Shown here piece after piece: positions 8,201 through 16,444 of a stretch of 64,000 nt of DNA. The notes under the pieces were generated by a model that did not search any database, was not told the DNA's origin, and saw only the letters and a list, made by a program, of their open reading frames with translations. The DNA lies in contig NZ_BBOX01000107.1 of the NCBI RefSeq assembly GCF_001553455.1, forward strand, positions 25,692 to 89,691, read 5' to 3'. Each line of letters begins with the position of its first letter. Position 1 is the first letter of the stretch. The stretch is from Streptomyces hygroscopicus subsp. hygroscopicus (lineage in GTDB: Bacteria; Actinomycetota; Actinomycetes; Streptomycetales; Streptomycetaceae). The position numbers and the translations under genes are program-made.

Positions 8201-10921
8201 TCACCACAGGCTGAGCAGCGCCTCCACCGAGTCCGCCCCCGAGGACTGGCCGTCCGGGAGGGCCAGCTCGAACCAGACGGTCTTGCCGAGCGGGGTCCGC
8301 CGGCTCCCCCAGCCCGCGCTGAGCAGCCCGACCAGCTGGAGCCCGCGCCCGCCCTCGTCGGTGTCCCGGGCGCGCCGCCGCCGGGGCTGGACCAGACCGC
8401 CGTCCCAGACCTCGCACACCAGCGTGCGGTCCAGCAGCAGCCGGAGCCGGATCTCGCCCTCGCCGTACCGCAGGGCGTTCGTCACCAGCTCGCTGACCAG
8501 GAGTTCGGTGGTGTCCACCAGCTCGTCCAGACCCCAGGACTCCAACTGCTCACGGGCCAGTTCGCGGGCCCGGCCCACGGACTGCGGGGCGCTGGGCAGG
8601 TGCCAGTCGCCGACCGACTCCGCCGCCAGCCCGTGCACCCGGGCCATCAGCAGGGCGATGTCGTCCTCGCCGTGGTGGGTGTCGAGGGTGCTCAGGACGT
8701 GGTCGCAGACGTCCTCGAGGGATCCGGCCGCAGCCTTCCCACCGCCGCGACCACCACCGCCGTCGGCGCCGTCGGAGGGGGTGAGGGCCGCGCGCAGGGC
8801 GTGGAGCCCCTCGTCGAGGGTGTGGTCGCGGGACTCGACCAGACCGTCGGTGTAGAGGGCCAGCAGCGCGCCGTCCGGCAGCTCGACCTCGATCTCCTCG
8901 AACGGCTCGCCGCCGACGCCGAGCGGCATTCCGGGCGGGACCTCCATCAGCAGGGCGCCCTCCCCCGGTTCCACCAGGACGGGGGGCGGATGCCCGGCGT
9001 TGGCGAACGTACAGCGGCGGGTGACCGGGTCGTAGACCGCGTAGACGCAGGTGGCCAGGTAGACCTCGGTCAGGTCGGAGGAGTCGTCGGCGGCCCGGCC
9101 GCCGCGTGCCAGGGCGCGCGAGCCCGGCCGCGCGCCGGCGTGCGAGCCGCCCGGGGTGCCGAGGCCGCGGGCGATCTCGTCGAGCGCGGAGAGCACCTCG
9201 GCGGGCTCCAGATCGAGCAGGGCGAGGGTGCGGACGGCGGTGCGCAGTTCGCCCATGGCGACGGCGGCGCGCAGCCCCCGCCCCATGACGTCGCCGACCA
9301 CCAGCGCGGTGCGGTGGCCGGGCAGCTCGATCACGTCGAACCAGTCGCCGCCCACCTCGGTCGCCGCGTTCCCGGGCAGATAGCGGCAGGCGATGTCGAG
9401 CCCGGCGGCCTCCGGGTCGCCGGGCGGGAGCAGGCTGCGCTGGAGGATCAGCGCGCGTTCGTGTTCTCTGCGGTACAGCCGGGCGTTGTCGATGCTGACG
9501 GCCGCGCGGGCGGCCAGCTCGACGGCGAGCGCGCGGTCCCGTTCGCCGAAGGGCTCGCTGCCCTTGGCCCGGGAGAACTGGGCCAGGCCCACGACCGTGT
9601 CACGGGCGACCATCGGCACGACCAGGGTGGACTGCAGCAGGGCGCCGAGCTCCAGGCCCTCGCTGCCGTCCCGTCCGGGCACCACCCGGACCTGGGCGGT
9701 GCGCAGGGCGTGGGCGCACAGGGAGTTGAAGGGGTAGCGGTGCACCTCGCCGACCTGGATGGGCTTGGGGTCGTCGGCGGTGTCGGCGCGGCAGACGTCG
9801 CCGAAGGGGACCGGGCCGTCGGAGACCGCGCTGGCGAAGGCGACGCGGCGCAGCTCGGCGCTGCCGTCGGCGAGGCCGGGCGGGGTCTCGTCGCCGGAGA
9901 GCAGACCCTGGTAGAGGTCGACGGAGGCCAGGTCGCAGAACTGCGGCACGGCCACGTCCAGCAGTTCCCGGGCGGTGGTCTCCAGATCGAGCGAGGTGCC
10001 TATTCGGGCCCCGGCCTCGTTCAGCAGCGCCAGATTGCGCCGTACGCCCGCGGCCTCCTGTTCGGCGCGGCGGCGGCCGGTGACGTCGGTGGCGAGTCCG
10101 GCCACCCCGATCGGGCGGCCGGAGCCGCTGTGCAGCCGGTAGAGCGACACCGACCAGCGGCGGCGGTCGGAGCTGCCCGGGGGCTGCCCCACGATGGGCA
10201 TGTCGGTCAGCGTCTGCCCGCTGTCCAGGACCTGGCGCAGCGCGGCGGCCAGCCGGTCGGCCTCGCCGCGGGGCAGCAGGTCGTGCGGGGTGATACCGCG
10301 GTACTCCTCGGTGGGGCGGCCGAAAACCTTCGCAAAACGCTCGTTGACGCGGAGTATCCGCAGATCGGTGCCGAAGAGGAAAAAGCCAAGTGGAGATTGA
10401 CCGAAAACGGCCTGTGAAGAAGCCAGATCGGTTTCCAGCCCGCGCAACGCGCTGACGTCGACCGCGATACAGAGCGCGGCCCGCTCCCCGTGCTCGTCCT
10501 GAGCGGGCATCACATAGACCTCGGCGATGCCATGGCCACTGGACGCCTGGGGGTTGCGGTAGGGGACCAGCCCGGTCCACTCCCGGCCGTCCAGGATGTT
10601 GGCGACCGCGCGATGGCCGGACTCCTGGAACTCGGGCGGTACGAACGCCTCCACCGGATCCTTGCCGATGGCCTGCCGGGCCGTCAGCCCGAGCAGCTCC
10701 GAGGCCCGCTCGCTCCACTGCGCGATCCGGCCGTCGGGACCCAGGGCGAAGGAGGCGACCCGGATGAAGTCGTAGATCGAGCCGGGCGGGCTGCTCTGCC
10801 AGACCGCCGATATCGAGGACATGGGCGGCATATCCGGCACGGACGACCTCTGCGGCACTGGCGACACCCGCGAACCAACCGTCTCCTCGGGCATCTCAGC
10901 CCCCGCTGGCTTCTCGCTCAT
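8201..10921 (-). CDS. PAS-GAF sensor with SpoIIE phosphatase and HATPase domains
   Basis: 906-residue cytoplasmic signalling protein of the Streptomyces PP2C family that controls sigma factors and anti-sigma antagonists. In order: PAS 1 (about 45-125), PAS 2 (about 165-275, with FFLFGTDLRILRVNERFAKV), a GAF domain (about 300-470), a SpoIIE-type phosphatase (about 505-740, with GGDWFDVIELPG, VGDVMGRG and LYTDGLVESRD metal-binding motifs) and a C-terminal RsbW-like ATPase (about 770-900, with ELVTNALRYGEG and DEGGRGLQLV). It therefore carries both the phosphatase and the kinase halves of a partner-switching pair in one chain. No sigma factor or anti-sigma antagonist gene is adjacent. The ATG has a GGAGGGG site. 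Confidence 0.9.
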   Translation of the reverse strand: MSEKPAGAEMPEETVGSRVSPVPQRSSVPDMPPMSSISAVWQSSPPGSIYDFIRVASFALGPDGRIAQWSERASELLGLTARQAIGKDPVEAFVPPEFQESGHRAVANILDGREWTGLVPYRNPQASSGHGIAEVYVMPAQDEHGERAALCIAVDVSALRGLETDLASSQAVFGQSPLGFFLFGTDLRILRVNERFAKVFGRPTEEYRGITPHDLLPRGEADRLAAALRQVLDSGQTLTDMPIVGQPPGSSDRRRWSVSLYRLHSGSGRPIGVAGLATDVTGRRRAEQEAAGVRRNLALLNEAGARIGTSLDLETTARELLDVAVPQFCDLASVDLYQGLLSGDETPPGLADGSAELRRVAFASAVSDGPVPFGDVCRADTADDPKPIQVGEVHRYPFNSLCAHALRTAQVRVVPGRDGSEGLELGALLQSTLVVPMVARDTVVGLAQFSRAKGSEPFGERDRALAVELAARAAVSIDNARLYRREHERALILQRSLLPPGDPEAAGLDIACRYLPGNAATEVGGDWFDVIELPGHRTALVVGDVMGRGLRAAVAMGELRTAVRTLALLDLEPAEVLSALDEIARGLGTPGGSHAGARPGSRALARGGRAADDSSDLTEVYLATCVYAVYDPVTRRCTFANAGHPPPVLVEPGEGALLMEVPPGMPLGVGGEPFEEIEVELPDGALLALYTDGLVESRDHTLDEGLHALRAALTPSDGADGGGGRGGGKAAAGSLEDVCDHVLSTLDTHHGEDDIALLMARVHGLAAESVGDWHLPSAPQSVGRARELAREQLESWGLDELVDTTELLVSELVTNALRYGEGEIRLRLLLDRTLVCEVWDGGLVQPRRRRARDTDEGGRGLQLVGLLSAGWGSRRTPLGKTVWFELALPDGQSSGADSVEALLSLW

Positions 10922-11175
10922 GCGCCCGTCCCCTCCGGCTCAGGTGCTCCGACCGGCTACAGATAGCCGAGTATCCAGCACTTCGGCCATCCGGAGTACG
11001 GTCTTCACGATCACAGCACTATCTCAGCCCGCCATCGGTTTCCGTCCCGGCTTGTGGTGAAGCGCTCATGATCAGCGCCCCACCTCACTCCTAACCGGAC
11101 GGAGGCGGCCCGAATCCCATGGATTCCCCAGTGCACGGCCTCGGACGGCTCCGCACGGGGCGGCCCCGACGGCCG

Positions 11176-11766
11176 TCAGGGGGTGCGCCGACGGGCACCT
11201 CCGACATCCCTGGCGGCACCTCCGGCATCCCTGGCGGCGCCTTCGGCGGCGTCCTCGGCCCGTCCGGCGGCCTGCTCGTCCCCGGCAGCCCCGGCACCTC
11301 CAGCACCTCCGACGGCCCCGGCACCTCCAGCGTCCCCGACGGTCCCGGCGCCCCCGGCGGCCTGCGTGGTCGCGCCCGCGCGCAGCCGGCGGGCCGCCTC
11401 CGCCACCGCCGGACGGTCCTCGTCCAGCCAGTCCACCTCGTCCACCCGGTCCGGGGGCAGCCAGCGCAGTTCGTCGTGGTCCTCCAGCGGGCGCGGGTCA
11501 CCGGAGCGCAGGGCCGCGGTCCACACCCGCAGCACATAGCCCGGCTTCAGGGCCCACTCCCCCGGCAGCGGTTCGAGCGGCTCGACCTCGATCCCGAGTT
11601 CCTCACGCAGTTCACGGACGAGTGTCTGCTGCGGTGTCTCCCCGGGCTCGGCCTTGCCGCCGGGCAGCTCCCAGCGGCCCGCGAGGTCGGGCGGGGCGCT
11701 GCGCCGCGCGGCCAGCAGCCGCCCCTGGTCGAACACCGCTCCGCCCACCACCACACGCACGCTCAT
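11176..11766 (-). CDS. NUDIX hydrolase, MutT-like, with low-complexity tail
   Basis: Nucleoside-diphosphate-X hydrolase, probably acting on 8-oxo-dGTP or a related nucleotide. The NUDIX box is complete (GGKAEPGETPQQTLVRELREELGI, catalytic REXXEE). The first 135 residues form the whole domain. The last 60 are almost only Gly, Ala, Asp and Arg (GGAGAVGGAGGAGAAG), encoded by short imperfect repeats; this tail is unusual for the family. The ATG at 11764-11766 gives the expected MSVRVVVGGAV start; a GTG nine bases upstream is possible. Confidence 0.85.
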   Translation of the reverse strand: MSVRVVVGGAVFDQGRLLAARRSAPPDLAGRWELPGGKAEPGETPQQTLVRELREELGIEVEPLEPLPGEWALKPGYVLRVWTAALRSGDPRPLEDHDELRWLPPDRVDEVDWLDEDRPAVAEAARRLRAGATTQAAGGAGTVGDAGGAGAVGGAGGAGAAGDEQAAGRAEDAAEGAARDAGGAARDVGGARRRTP

Positions 11767-11801
11767 GCGCCGCACCCTAGCCCCTGCCGAGGGACGCCAG
11801 G

Positions 11802-11826
11802 GCCCCGGGGCGGTGTGCCCCGGGGC
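11802..11826 (-). terminator. Hairpin between the SPOR-like and NUDIX genes
   Basis: GCCCCGGGGC occurs twice (11802-11811 and 11817-11826) around a 5-base loop, giving a perfect 10-bp stem. It lies downstream of the SPOR-like gene on the minus strand and probably terminates it. Confidence 0.45.
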
Positions 11827-11852
11827 TCTGATGACCTGCGTATTCCTGTGGG

Positions 11853-12038
11853 CTAGCCGGACTGACGGGACGCGGCGGTCCGCTCGACCACGTACAGCTG
11901 CTCCTGGCCCTGGCCCTCGAGCCGGTCGGCCACCTCCTGGGCCTCCGTCCTCGTGGCATAGCGCCCGACGCGGTAGCGGTTGCCGTTGCTGTCCTGGCGG
12001 ATCACGAGCCAGGGCAGCACAGCGTTCCCGTCACTCAT
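11853..12038 (-). CDS. Small SPOR-like protein
   Basis: 61 residues (starts MSDGNAVLPWLVIRQDSNGN). The pattern RYRVGRYATRTEAQEVADRLE resembles the second half of a SPOR (sporulation-related repeat) fold, which in larger proteins binds denuded peptidoglycan. There is no signal peptide or membrane segment, so a wall role is doubtful. Small proteins of this type are common in Streptomyces. The start is ATG with GGGGAG close upstream. Confidence 0.7.
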   Translation of the reverse strand: MSDGNAVLPWLVIRQDSNGNRYRVGRYATRTEAQEVADRLEGQGQEQLYVVERTAASRQSG

Positions 12039-12184
12039 CTCCCCGCCCCTCCGCTGTGCCGCACCCGGGCGTACGCCCCCGCGACACCGTTAAGGAAATC
12101 CCGTTCCGCATATGCCCGAGCCTACGCCCTACCTTCACGCAGCGGATACGGGTTCTTACCACGAGGCACTCATCCAGCCATGTC

Positions 12185-13837
12185 TCAGATGCGCGCTTCG
12201 GCCGTCGGCCGCTCGCCGCCCCCGTCCGCGTCACCGTCCGGGACGGCGCCCAGCTCGCGCTCGGCCTCCAGCAGCGTCGGATTGCGCCATGCGCTGCGCA
12301 CGCCCCAGACGTAGAAGGCCAGCCCGATCAGGGCCACGACCAGGAGGTCCCAGCCCTCCGGCAGATAGCCCCGGCCGCCGAACTCCTTGCCACCGGCCCA
12401 TGACACCACCGCCATGACCAGCAGATAGGCGACCATCCAGGCACCGGCGACCAGATGCGGCCGAAGCTGCTCCCACGGCTTGCGCAGCTCGTACCAGGCC
12501 CAGACCGGCAGCCCGATCGCCATGATGAAGATGACCTTGCCGGTGAGCGGCCAGCGGGCCCAGTACAGCACGAGCGAGCCGAAGACCATCGCGATCGGCG
12601 CGATCACCGGCATCGCGCGCAGCTTCACCGGCCGCGGCAGATCCGGGGAGAGGCGGCGCAGCGACACCACGGCGACCGGACCGGTGATGTACGAGATCAC
12701 GGTCGCGACGGAGACGATCTCGGCCAGTGAGCCCCAGCCGCGGAAGACCGCGAGGAAGGCGAAGGCGATCACCAGATTGAGCACCAGCGCCGGACGCGGG
12801 ATACCGGTCTTGGGGTCGACCCGGCCGAAGATCCCCGGCAGATGGCCGTTCTCCTGGACGCCCTGGATCATGCGGGAGGTGGTGGCCGCGTAGATCATGC
12901 CGGTACCGGACGGGGAGATGAAGGCGTCCGCGTACAGCAGCATCGCCAGCCAGTTCAGGCCCCAGGCCAGGGACAGGTCGGCGAGCGGGGAGTTGTAGGA
13001 GAGCCCGTCCCAGCCGCCGTGCTTCAGATCGGCGGCGGGGACGGCGGTCAGGAAGGCGATCTGCAGCGCGACGTAGATCACCAGCGCGATGAGGATCGAG
13101 CTGATGACGGCCTTGGGCAGCGACTTCCCCGGGTTGCGGGCCTCGCCCGCCATGTTGAGCGGCGACTGGAAGCCGTTGTAGGCCCAGACGATGCCGGAGA
13201 CGGCGACCGCGGTGAACACCGCGTTCCAGCCGTTGGGGGTGAAGCCGCCGTTGTCGCTGACATTGCCGGTGTCGAAGTGCGACAGCAGCAGCGCTCCGGC
13301 GGTCAAGGTCGGCACCACCACCTTGAAGACGGTGATCGCGGTGTTGGTCTTCGCGAAGAGGGTGATCGCGAACCAGTTGAGGAAGAAGTAGAAGATCAGC
13401 AGCACGGACGCGCACGCCACACCGCTGCCGGTCAGCTCCTTCCCGTCGTACAGCGCCTTGGCCCAGCCGAAGTCCCAGGAGCTCATGTACTGCACGGAGG
13501 CGGTGGCCTCGCCGGGGATCACGGAGACGATGGCGATCCAGTTGGCCCAGGCGGCCAGATAGCCGGCGAGCGAGCCGTGGGAGTACTGGCCGTACCGGAC
13601 CATGCCCCCCGCCTTGGGGAACATCGATCCCAGCTCGGAGTAGGTCAGGGCGATGGTCAGGGCGACGGCGGCGCCGATCACCCAGGCCAGGATGGCGGCG
13701 GGCCCGGCGAGCGCCGCGGCGCGCTCGGCGCCGAAGAGCCAGCCGGAGCCGATGATCGACCCGAGACCCACAGCGGTGAGGGCCACCGGTCCGAGTGACC
13801 TTCGATAATGCGAGTGGGAACCCTGCTCCGTGCTCAA
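12185..13837 (-). CDS. APC superfamily amino acid permease
   Basis: 550-residue membrane transporter with about twelve hydrophobic helices. Helix 1 has the family's glycine-rich substrate-binding motif (VGLGSIIGSGWLFGAERAA), and the YSELGSMFPKAGGMVRYG segment is typical of amino acid/proton symporters. The substrate cannot be read from the sequence. The TTG at 13835-13837 (LSTEQGSHSHYRRSLG) is chosen because AAAGGAG lies 10 bases upstream; the open frame extends further but that part is Arg/Cys-rich and unlike the family. It faces the GntR regulator's 3' end. Confidence 0.85.
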   Translation of the reverse strand: MSTEQGSHSHYRRSLGPVALTAVGLGSIIGSGWLFGAERAAALAGPAAILAWVIGAAVALTIALTYSELGSMFPKAGGMVRYGQYSHGSLAGYLAAWANWIAIVSVIPGEATASVQYMSSWDFGWAKALYDGKELTGSGVACASVLLIFYFFLNWFAITLFAKTNTAITVFKVVVPTLTAGALLLSHFDTGNVSDNGGFTPNGWNAVFTAVAVSGIVWAYNGFQSPLNMAGEARNPGKSLPKAVISSILIALVIYVALQIAFLTAVPAADLKHGGWDGLSYNSPLADLSLAWGLNWLAMLLYADAFISPSGTGMIYAATTSRMIQGVQENGHLPGIFGRVDPKTGIPRPALVLNLVIAFAFLAVFRGWGSLAEIVSVATVISYITGPVAVVSLRRLSPDLPRPVKLRAMPVIAPIAMVFGSLVLYWARWPLTGKVIFIMAIGLPVWAWYELRKPWEQLRPHLVAGAWMVAYLLVMAVVSWAGGKEFGGRGYLPEGWDLLVVALIGLAFYVWGVRSAWRNPTLLEAERELGAVPDGDADGGGERPTAEARI

Positions 13838-14122
13838 GTTCCTGGCACTCCTTTCGCCCCCCTGACGACCGGACACAAACCGATCCATCGTAAGAGCGAA
13901 ACGGATGACCCCCTTCCAGTAACCCCTTTCCCCCGCTTTGATGTGACGTTCGCAACACGGCGGACGGGAACCGCACTTACGCAGGGGTAACCGAGCCCGT
14001 ACGCAGGGTGCCGCACGAAGGCACAGCGCGCGCCGGACGCACAGCGCCGCGCGCACCGTGCCGCGCGCACGGCGGGCGCGGCGCCGCCGCGGGCCGTCGC
14101 GCACGGCCGCCCCGTGCGGTGA

Positions 14123-14875
14123 TCACCTCACGGGCAACCGGTAGGCGACCCGATACCGCTCGGCGAGCACCACCACATCGGCGGTCTCGACCGGACGCCG
14201 GCCCGCGAAGTACGTACGCGAGGTGACCAGCACCCAGTGGCCCGGCACCGCGCCGAGCGCCAGCACCTCCTCCGCCCGGCCGGGCCGGGCGCCGACCTCC
14301 TCCGCCACGTTGTCCACCACCAGGTCGAGGGCGGCCATCCGGTCGACCACCCCGCGCCCGGCCAGCGGCCCCTCCTCGGGCAGCATCACCGGCGTGCGCC
14401 CGGTGACCGCGAGCGGCTCCCAGGAGGTGGAGAGCATCACCGCCTCGCCGTGCGACCGGAACACATAGCGGGTGCACATCACCCGCTCCCCCGGCTCGAT
14501 CCCCAGCCGCCCGGCGATCTCCGGCCCGGCCTCCTCCTGCTCGCTGTCGGCGTCCCAGGTGCCGGTGATCCGGTCGTCGGCCTGCTCCTGCCGGAACGGC
14601 GTGGTCTCACCGGAGGCGTGGAAACCGCCGCGGACGACCCGCCGCGGCACGGGCTGCGCCCGCACATACGTACCCGACCCGGAACGCCCCTCGACCAGCC
14701 CCTCCGCCATCAGCACCTTCCGGGCCTCGAGGGCGACGGTGTCCGAAACCCCGTACTCCTCCCGGATCCTGGCCTGGGAGGGGAGGCGCGCATGCGGCGG
14801 CAGCTCACCCGCGGCGATCTTCTTCCGCAGATCGTCGGCGACGCGGAGATAGGCGGGCTGGTCACCAAAGGCCAC
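14123..14875 (-). CDS. GntR-family transcriptional regulator, HutC/UTRA type
   Basis: 250-residue repressor-type regulator. The N-terminal winged helix (residues 5-70: AYLRVADDLRKKIAAGEL, SQARIREEYGVS) is followed by a UTRA ligand domain (about 90-245), making it HutC-subfamily. The GTG at 14873-14875 is chosen because GGGAG lies 5 bases upstream and the start then matches other Streptomyces members; the GTG two codons earlier would overlap the ribosome site. A perfect palindrome at 14910-14926 just upstream is a candidate autoregulatory operator. Ligand and targets are unknown; the adjacent permease is a possible one. Confidence 0.88.
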   Translation of the reverse strand: MAFGDQPAYLRVADDLRKKIAAGELPPHARLPSQARIREEYGVSDTVALEARKVLMAEGLVEGRSGSGTYVRAQPVPRRVVRGGFHASGETTPFRQEQADDRITGTWDADSEQEEAGPEIAGRLGIEPGERVMCTRYVFRSHGEAVMLSTSWEPLAVTGRTPVMLPEEGPLAGRGVVDRMAALDLVVDNVAEEVGARPGRAEEVLALGAVPGHWVLVTSRTYFAGRRPVETADVVVLAERYRVAYRLPVR

Positions 14876-14909
14876 GTGCACTCCCTGGGTTGACAGTCAG
14901 CAACAGCTT

Positions 14910-14926
14910 GACAACTCGTTGTTGTC
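14910..14926. promoter_or_regulatory. Palindrome GACAAC-N5-GTTGTC, candidate GntR operator
   Basis: Perfect 6-bp arms around TCGTT, 35-51 bases upstream of the GntR start. A second symmetrical element, CACTA-GATG-TAGTG (14951-14964), lies beyond it. Autoregulation through such palindromes is common in this family, but that link is inferred. Confidence 0.5.
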
Positions 14927-15185
14927 GATTGCAACTGGAGGCCAGGGCTTCACTAGATGTAGTGAACTGCAGCTCAGAGACGTTTAACTTGGCTCACTTG
15001 GCCAAAGGCGGGTGCCGTACCCATGGCTCCGGGACCGCCCGGATCACCGCCTGCCCCACCGGACCAGCTGACGCGGGCCGTGGCGAGGGGCCGGGCCACG
15101 GAGCGTTGGCGGTTGGCCCGGCCCCTGTGCGTGACGTCGGCCGTCGTCGTGGGGAACGCCGCGCCCGTGGGTCCCGGTCCCGGTC

Positions 15186-15812
15186 TCAGACGGCGTGCAG
15201 CAGGGCGCTGGTCTCGGCGGACGACATCTCGGTGGCGTAGACGCGGCTGCCCGGCTGGTGCTTGCGGCCGCCCTCGCCCAGGTGCCCGGCGTCCACGGGA
15301 TCGAAGCCGATGTCGCGGATCAGCCCGGCCACCGCGGCCTTGGCCTCCTCGTCGTTGCCGGACAGCGGGATGGCCACCCGGTCGGCGGCGCCCTTGGGGC
15401 GGGCGTGGTCGCGGAGGTTCTCCCAGTAGATCGCGTTGAACGCCTTGACCAGGTTGGCGCCGGTGTGGGCCTGGATCTTCTCGCTCGAGGTGGTGGCGTC
15501 GTCGTCGAGGTCCGGATCGTGCCCGTCCCGCTCGGGGTAGTAGTTGCAGGTGTCGATGACGACCTTGCCGCGCAGCGGCTCGGTCGGCAGTTCCCGGTAG
15601 CGGCCGTAGGGGATGGACACGACCACCGCCGCACCCCACCGGGCCGCCTCCTCGGCGGTCACCGCGCGGACCGGGCCGCCGATCTCGGCCACCAGGTCGG
15701 CCAGGGTGTCCGGGCCGCGGGAGTTGGCGATCGCCACCTCGTAGCCGATCGAGGCGAAGTGGCGGGCCAGCGTCGAGCCGATGCGGCCCGCTCCGATGAT
15801 TCCGATGCGCAC
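15186..15812 (-). CDS. F420-dependent NADP reductase-like oxidoreductase
   Basis: 208-residue NAD(P)-binding protein of the F420-dependent NADP oxidoreductase family (COG2085). The Rossmann motif is at the N-terminus (IGIIGAGRIGSTLARHF), with SRGP after strand 2 as in NADP-binding members, then VVIDTCNYYPERDG and NLVKAFNAIYWENL. Members either reduce NADP with F420H2 or act on other substrates, so the exact reaction is unsure. The GTG start has a strong AAGGAGGGG site. Four 12-base repeats lie just upstream. Confidence 0.8.
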   Translation of the reverse strand: MRIGIIGAGRIGSTLARHFASIGYEVAIANSRGPDTLADLVAEIGGPVRAVTAEEAARWGAAVVVSIPYGRYRELPTEPLRGKVVIDTCNYYPERDGHDPDLDDDATTSSEKIQAHTGANLVKAFNAIYWENLRDHARPKGAADRVAIPLSGNDEEAKAAVAGLIRDIGFDPVDAGHLGEGGRKHQPGSRVYATEMSSAETSALLHAV

Positions 15813-15830
15813 GGCGTTGCTCCCCTCCTT

Positions 15831-15876
15831 CTCCGCGGTCCTCTCCGCGGTCTTCTTCGCGGTCTTCTTCGCGGTG
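15831..15876 (-). repeat. Four imperfect 12-bp tandem repeats upstream of the F420-type reductase
   Basis: Units ctccgcggtcct, ctccgcggtctt, cttcgcggtctt and cttcgcggtggg lie head to tail 19-64 bases upstream of the start codon, in the expected leader or promoter. They may be binding sites or simple slippage repeats. Confidence 0.5.
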
Positions 15877-16078
15877 GGCTCCCGGCCGGGTTACCCGTGG
15901 CCCGCGGGTCATGCATGCCCAGGGGTCGGGCGGCCGGTCGGCGGCGCCGCGCTCAGCGGCGGCGGACCCGGGACCGCGCCGGGGCCCGCGCCGAACCGCG
16001 GGCCGGATCCGGCGGATACCACGACGCCTAGACTGGTGAGCCTTGTGAACGGGTGGTCCGGGGCGACGGAGGTCGGCG

Positions 16079-16444
16079 ATGGCAAAGGAAGCGCGCGAGT
16101 CCGAAGATCCTTCCGCCGATGTCCTCGCCGAGGCGGCGGCGGCGTTCGGGCTGCTGGCGTCGGCGGCGCGGCTGCACATCATGTGGGCCCTCGCCCAGGG
16201 CGAGAGCGATGTGACGCACCTCGCCGACCGGGTGGGCGGGGCGCTGCCCGCGATCAGTCAGCATCTGACCAAGCTCAGGCTGGCGGGGCTGGTCCGCTCC
16301 CGGCGGGAAGGCCGCCGCCAGGTGTACTTCGTCGATGACCCCGACATCGTGACGGTGGTGCGCCTGATGGTCGGCCAGCTCGCCGACCGCGAGCGGAACG
16401 AGGCCGCGGGGCCGGTGCGTCTGGTGCACGGGACCGGTGCCTGA
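16079..16444 (+). CDS. ArsR/SmtB-family transcriptional regulator
   Basis: 121-residue winged-helix regulator. The recognition region is LADRVGGALPAISQHLTKLRLAGLVRSRREGRRQVYFV (about residues 48-85). It has no Cys at all, and none of the usual alpha-3 or alpha-5 metal-site patterns is clear, so metal sensing cannot be read from the sequence. The gene ends 8 bases inside the start of the P-type ATPase gene, so the two are translationally coupled and the ATPase is its likely target. Confidence 0.85.
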   Translation: MAKEARESEDPSADVLAEAAAAFGLLASAARLHIMWALAQGESDVTHLADRVGGALPAISQHLTKLRLAGLVRSRREGRRQVYFVDDPDIVTVVRLMVGQLADRERNEAAGPVRLVHGTGA

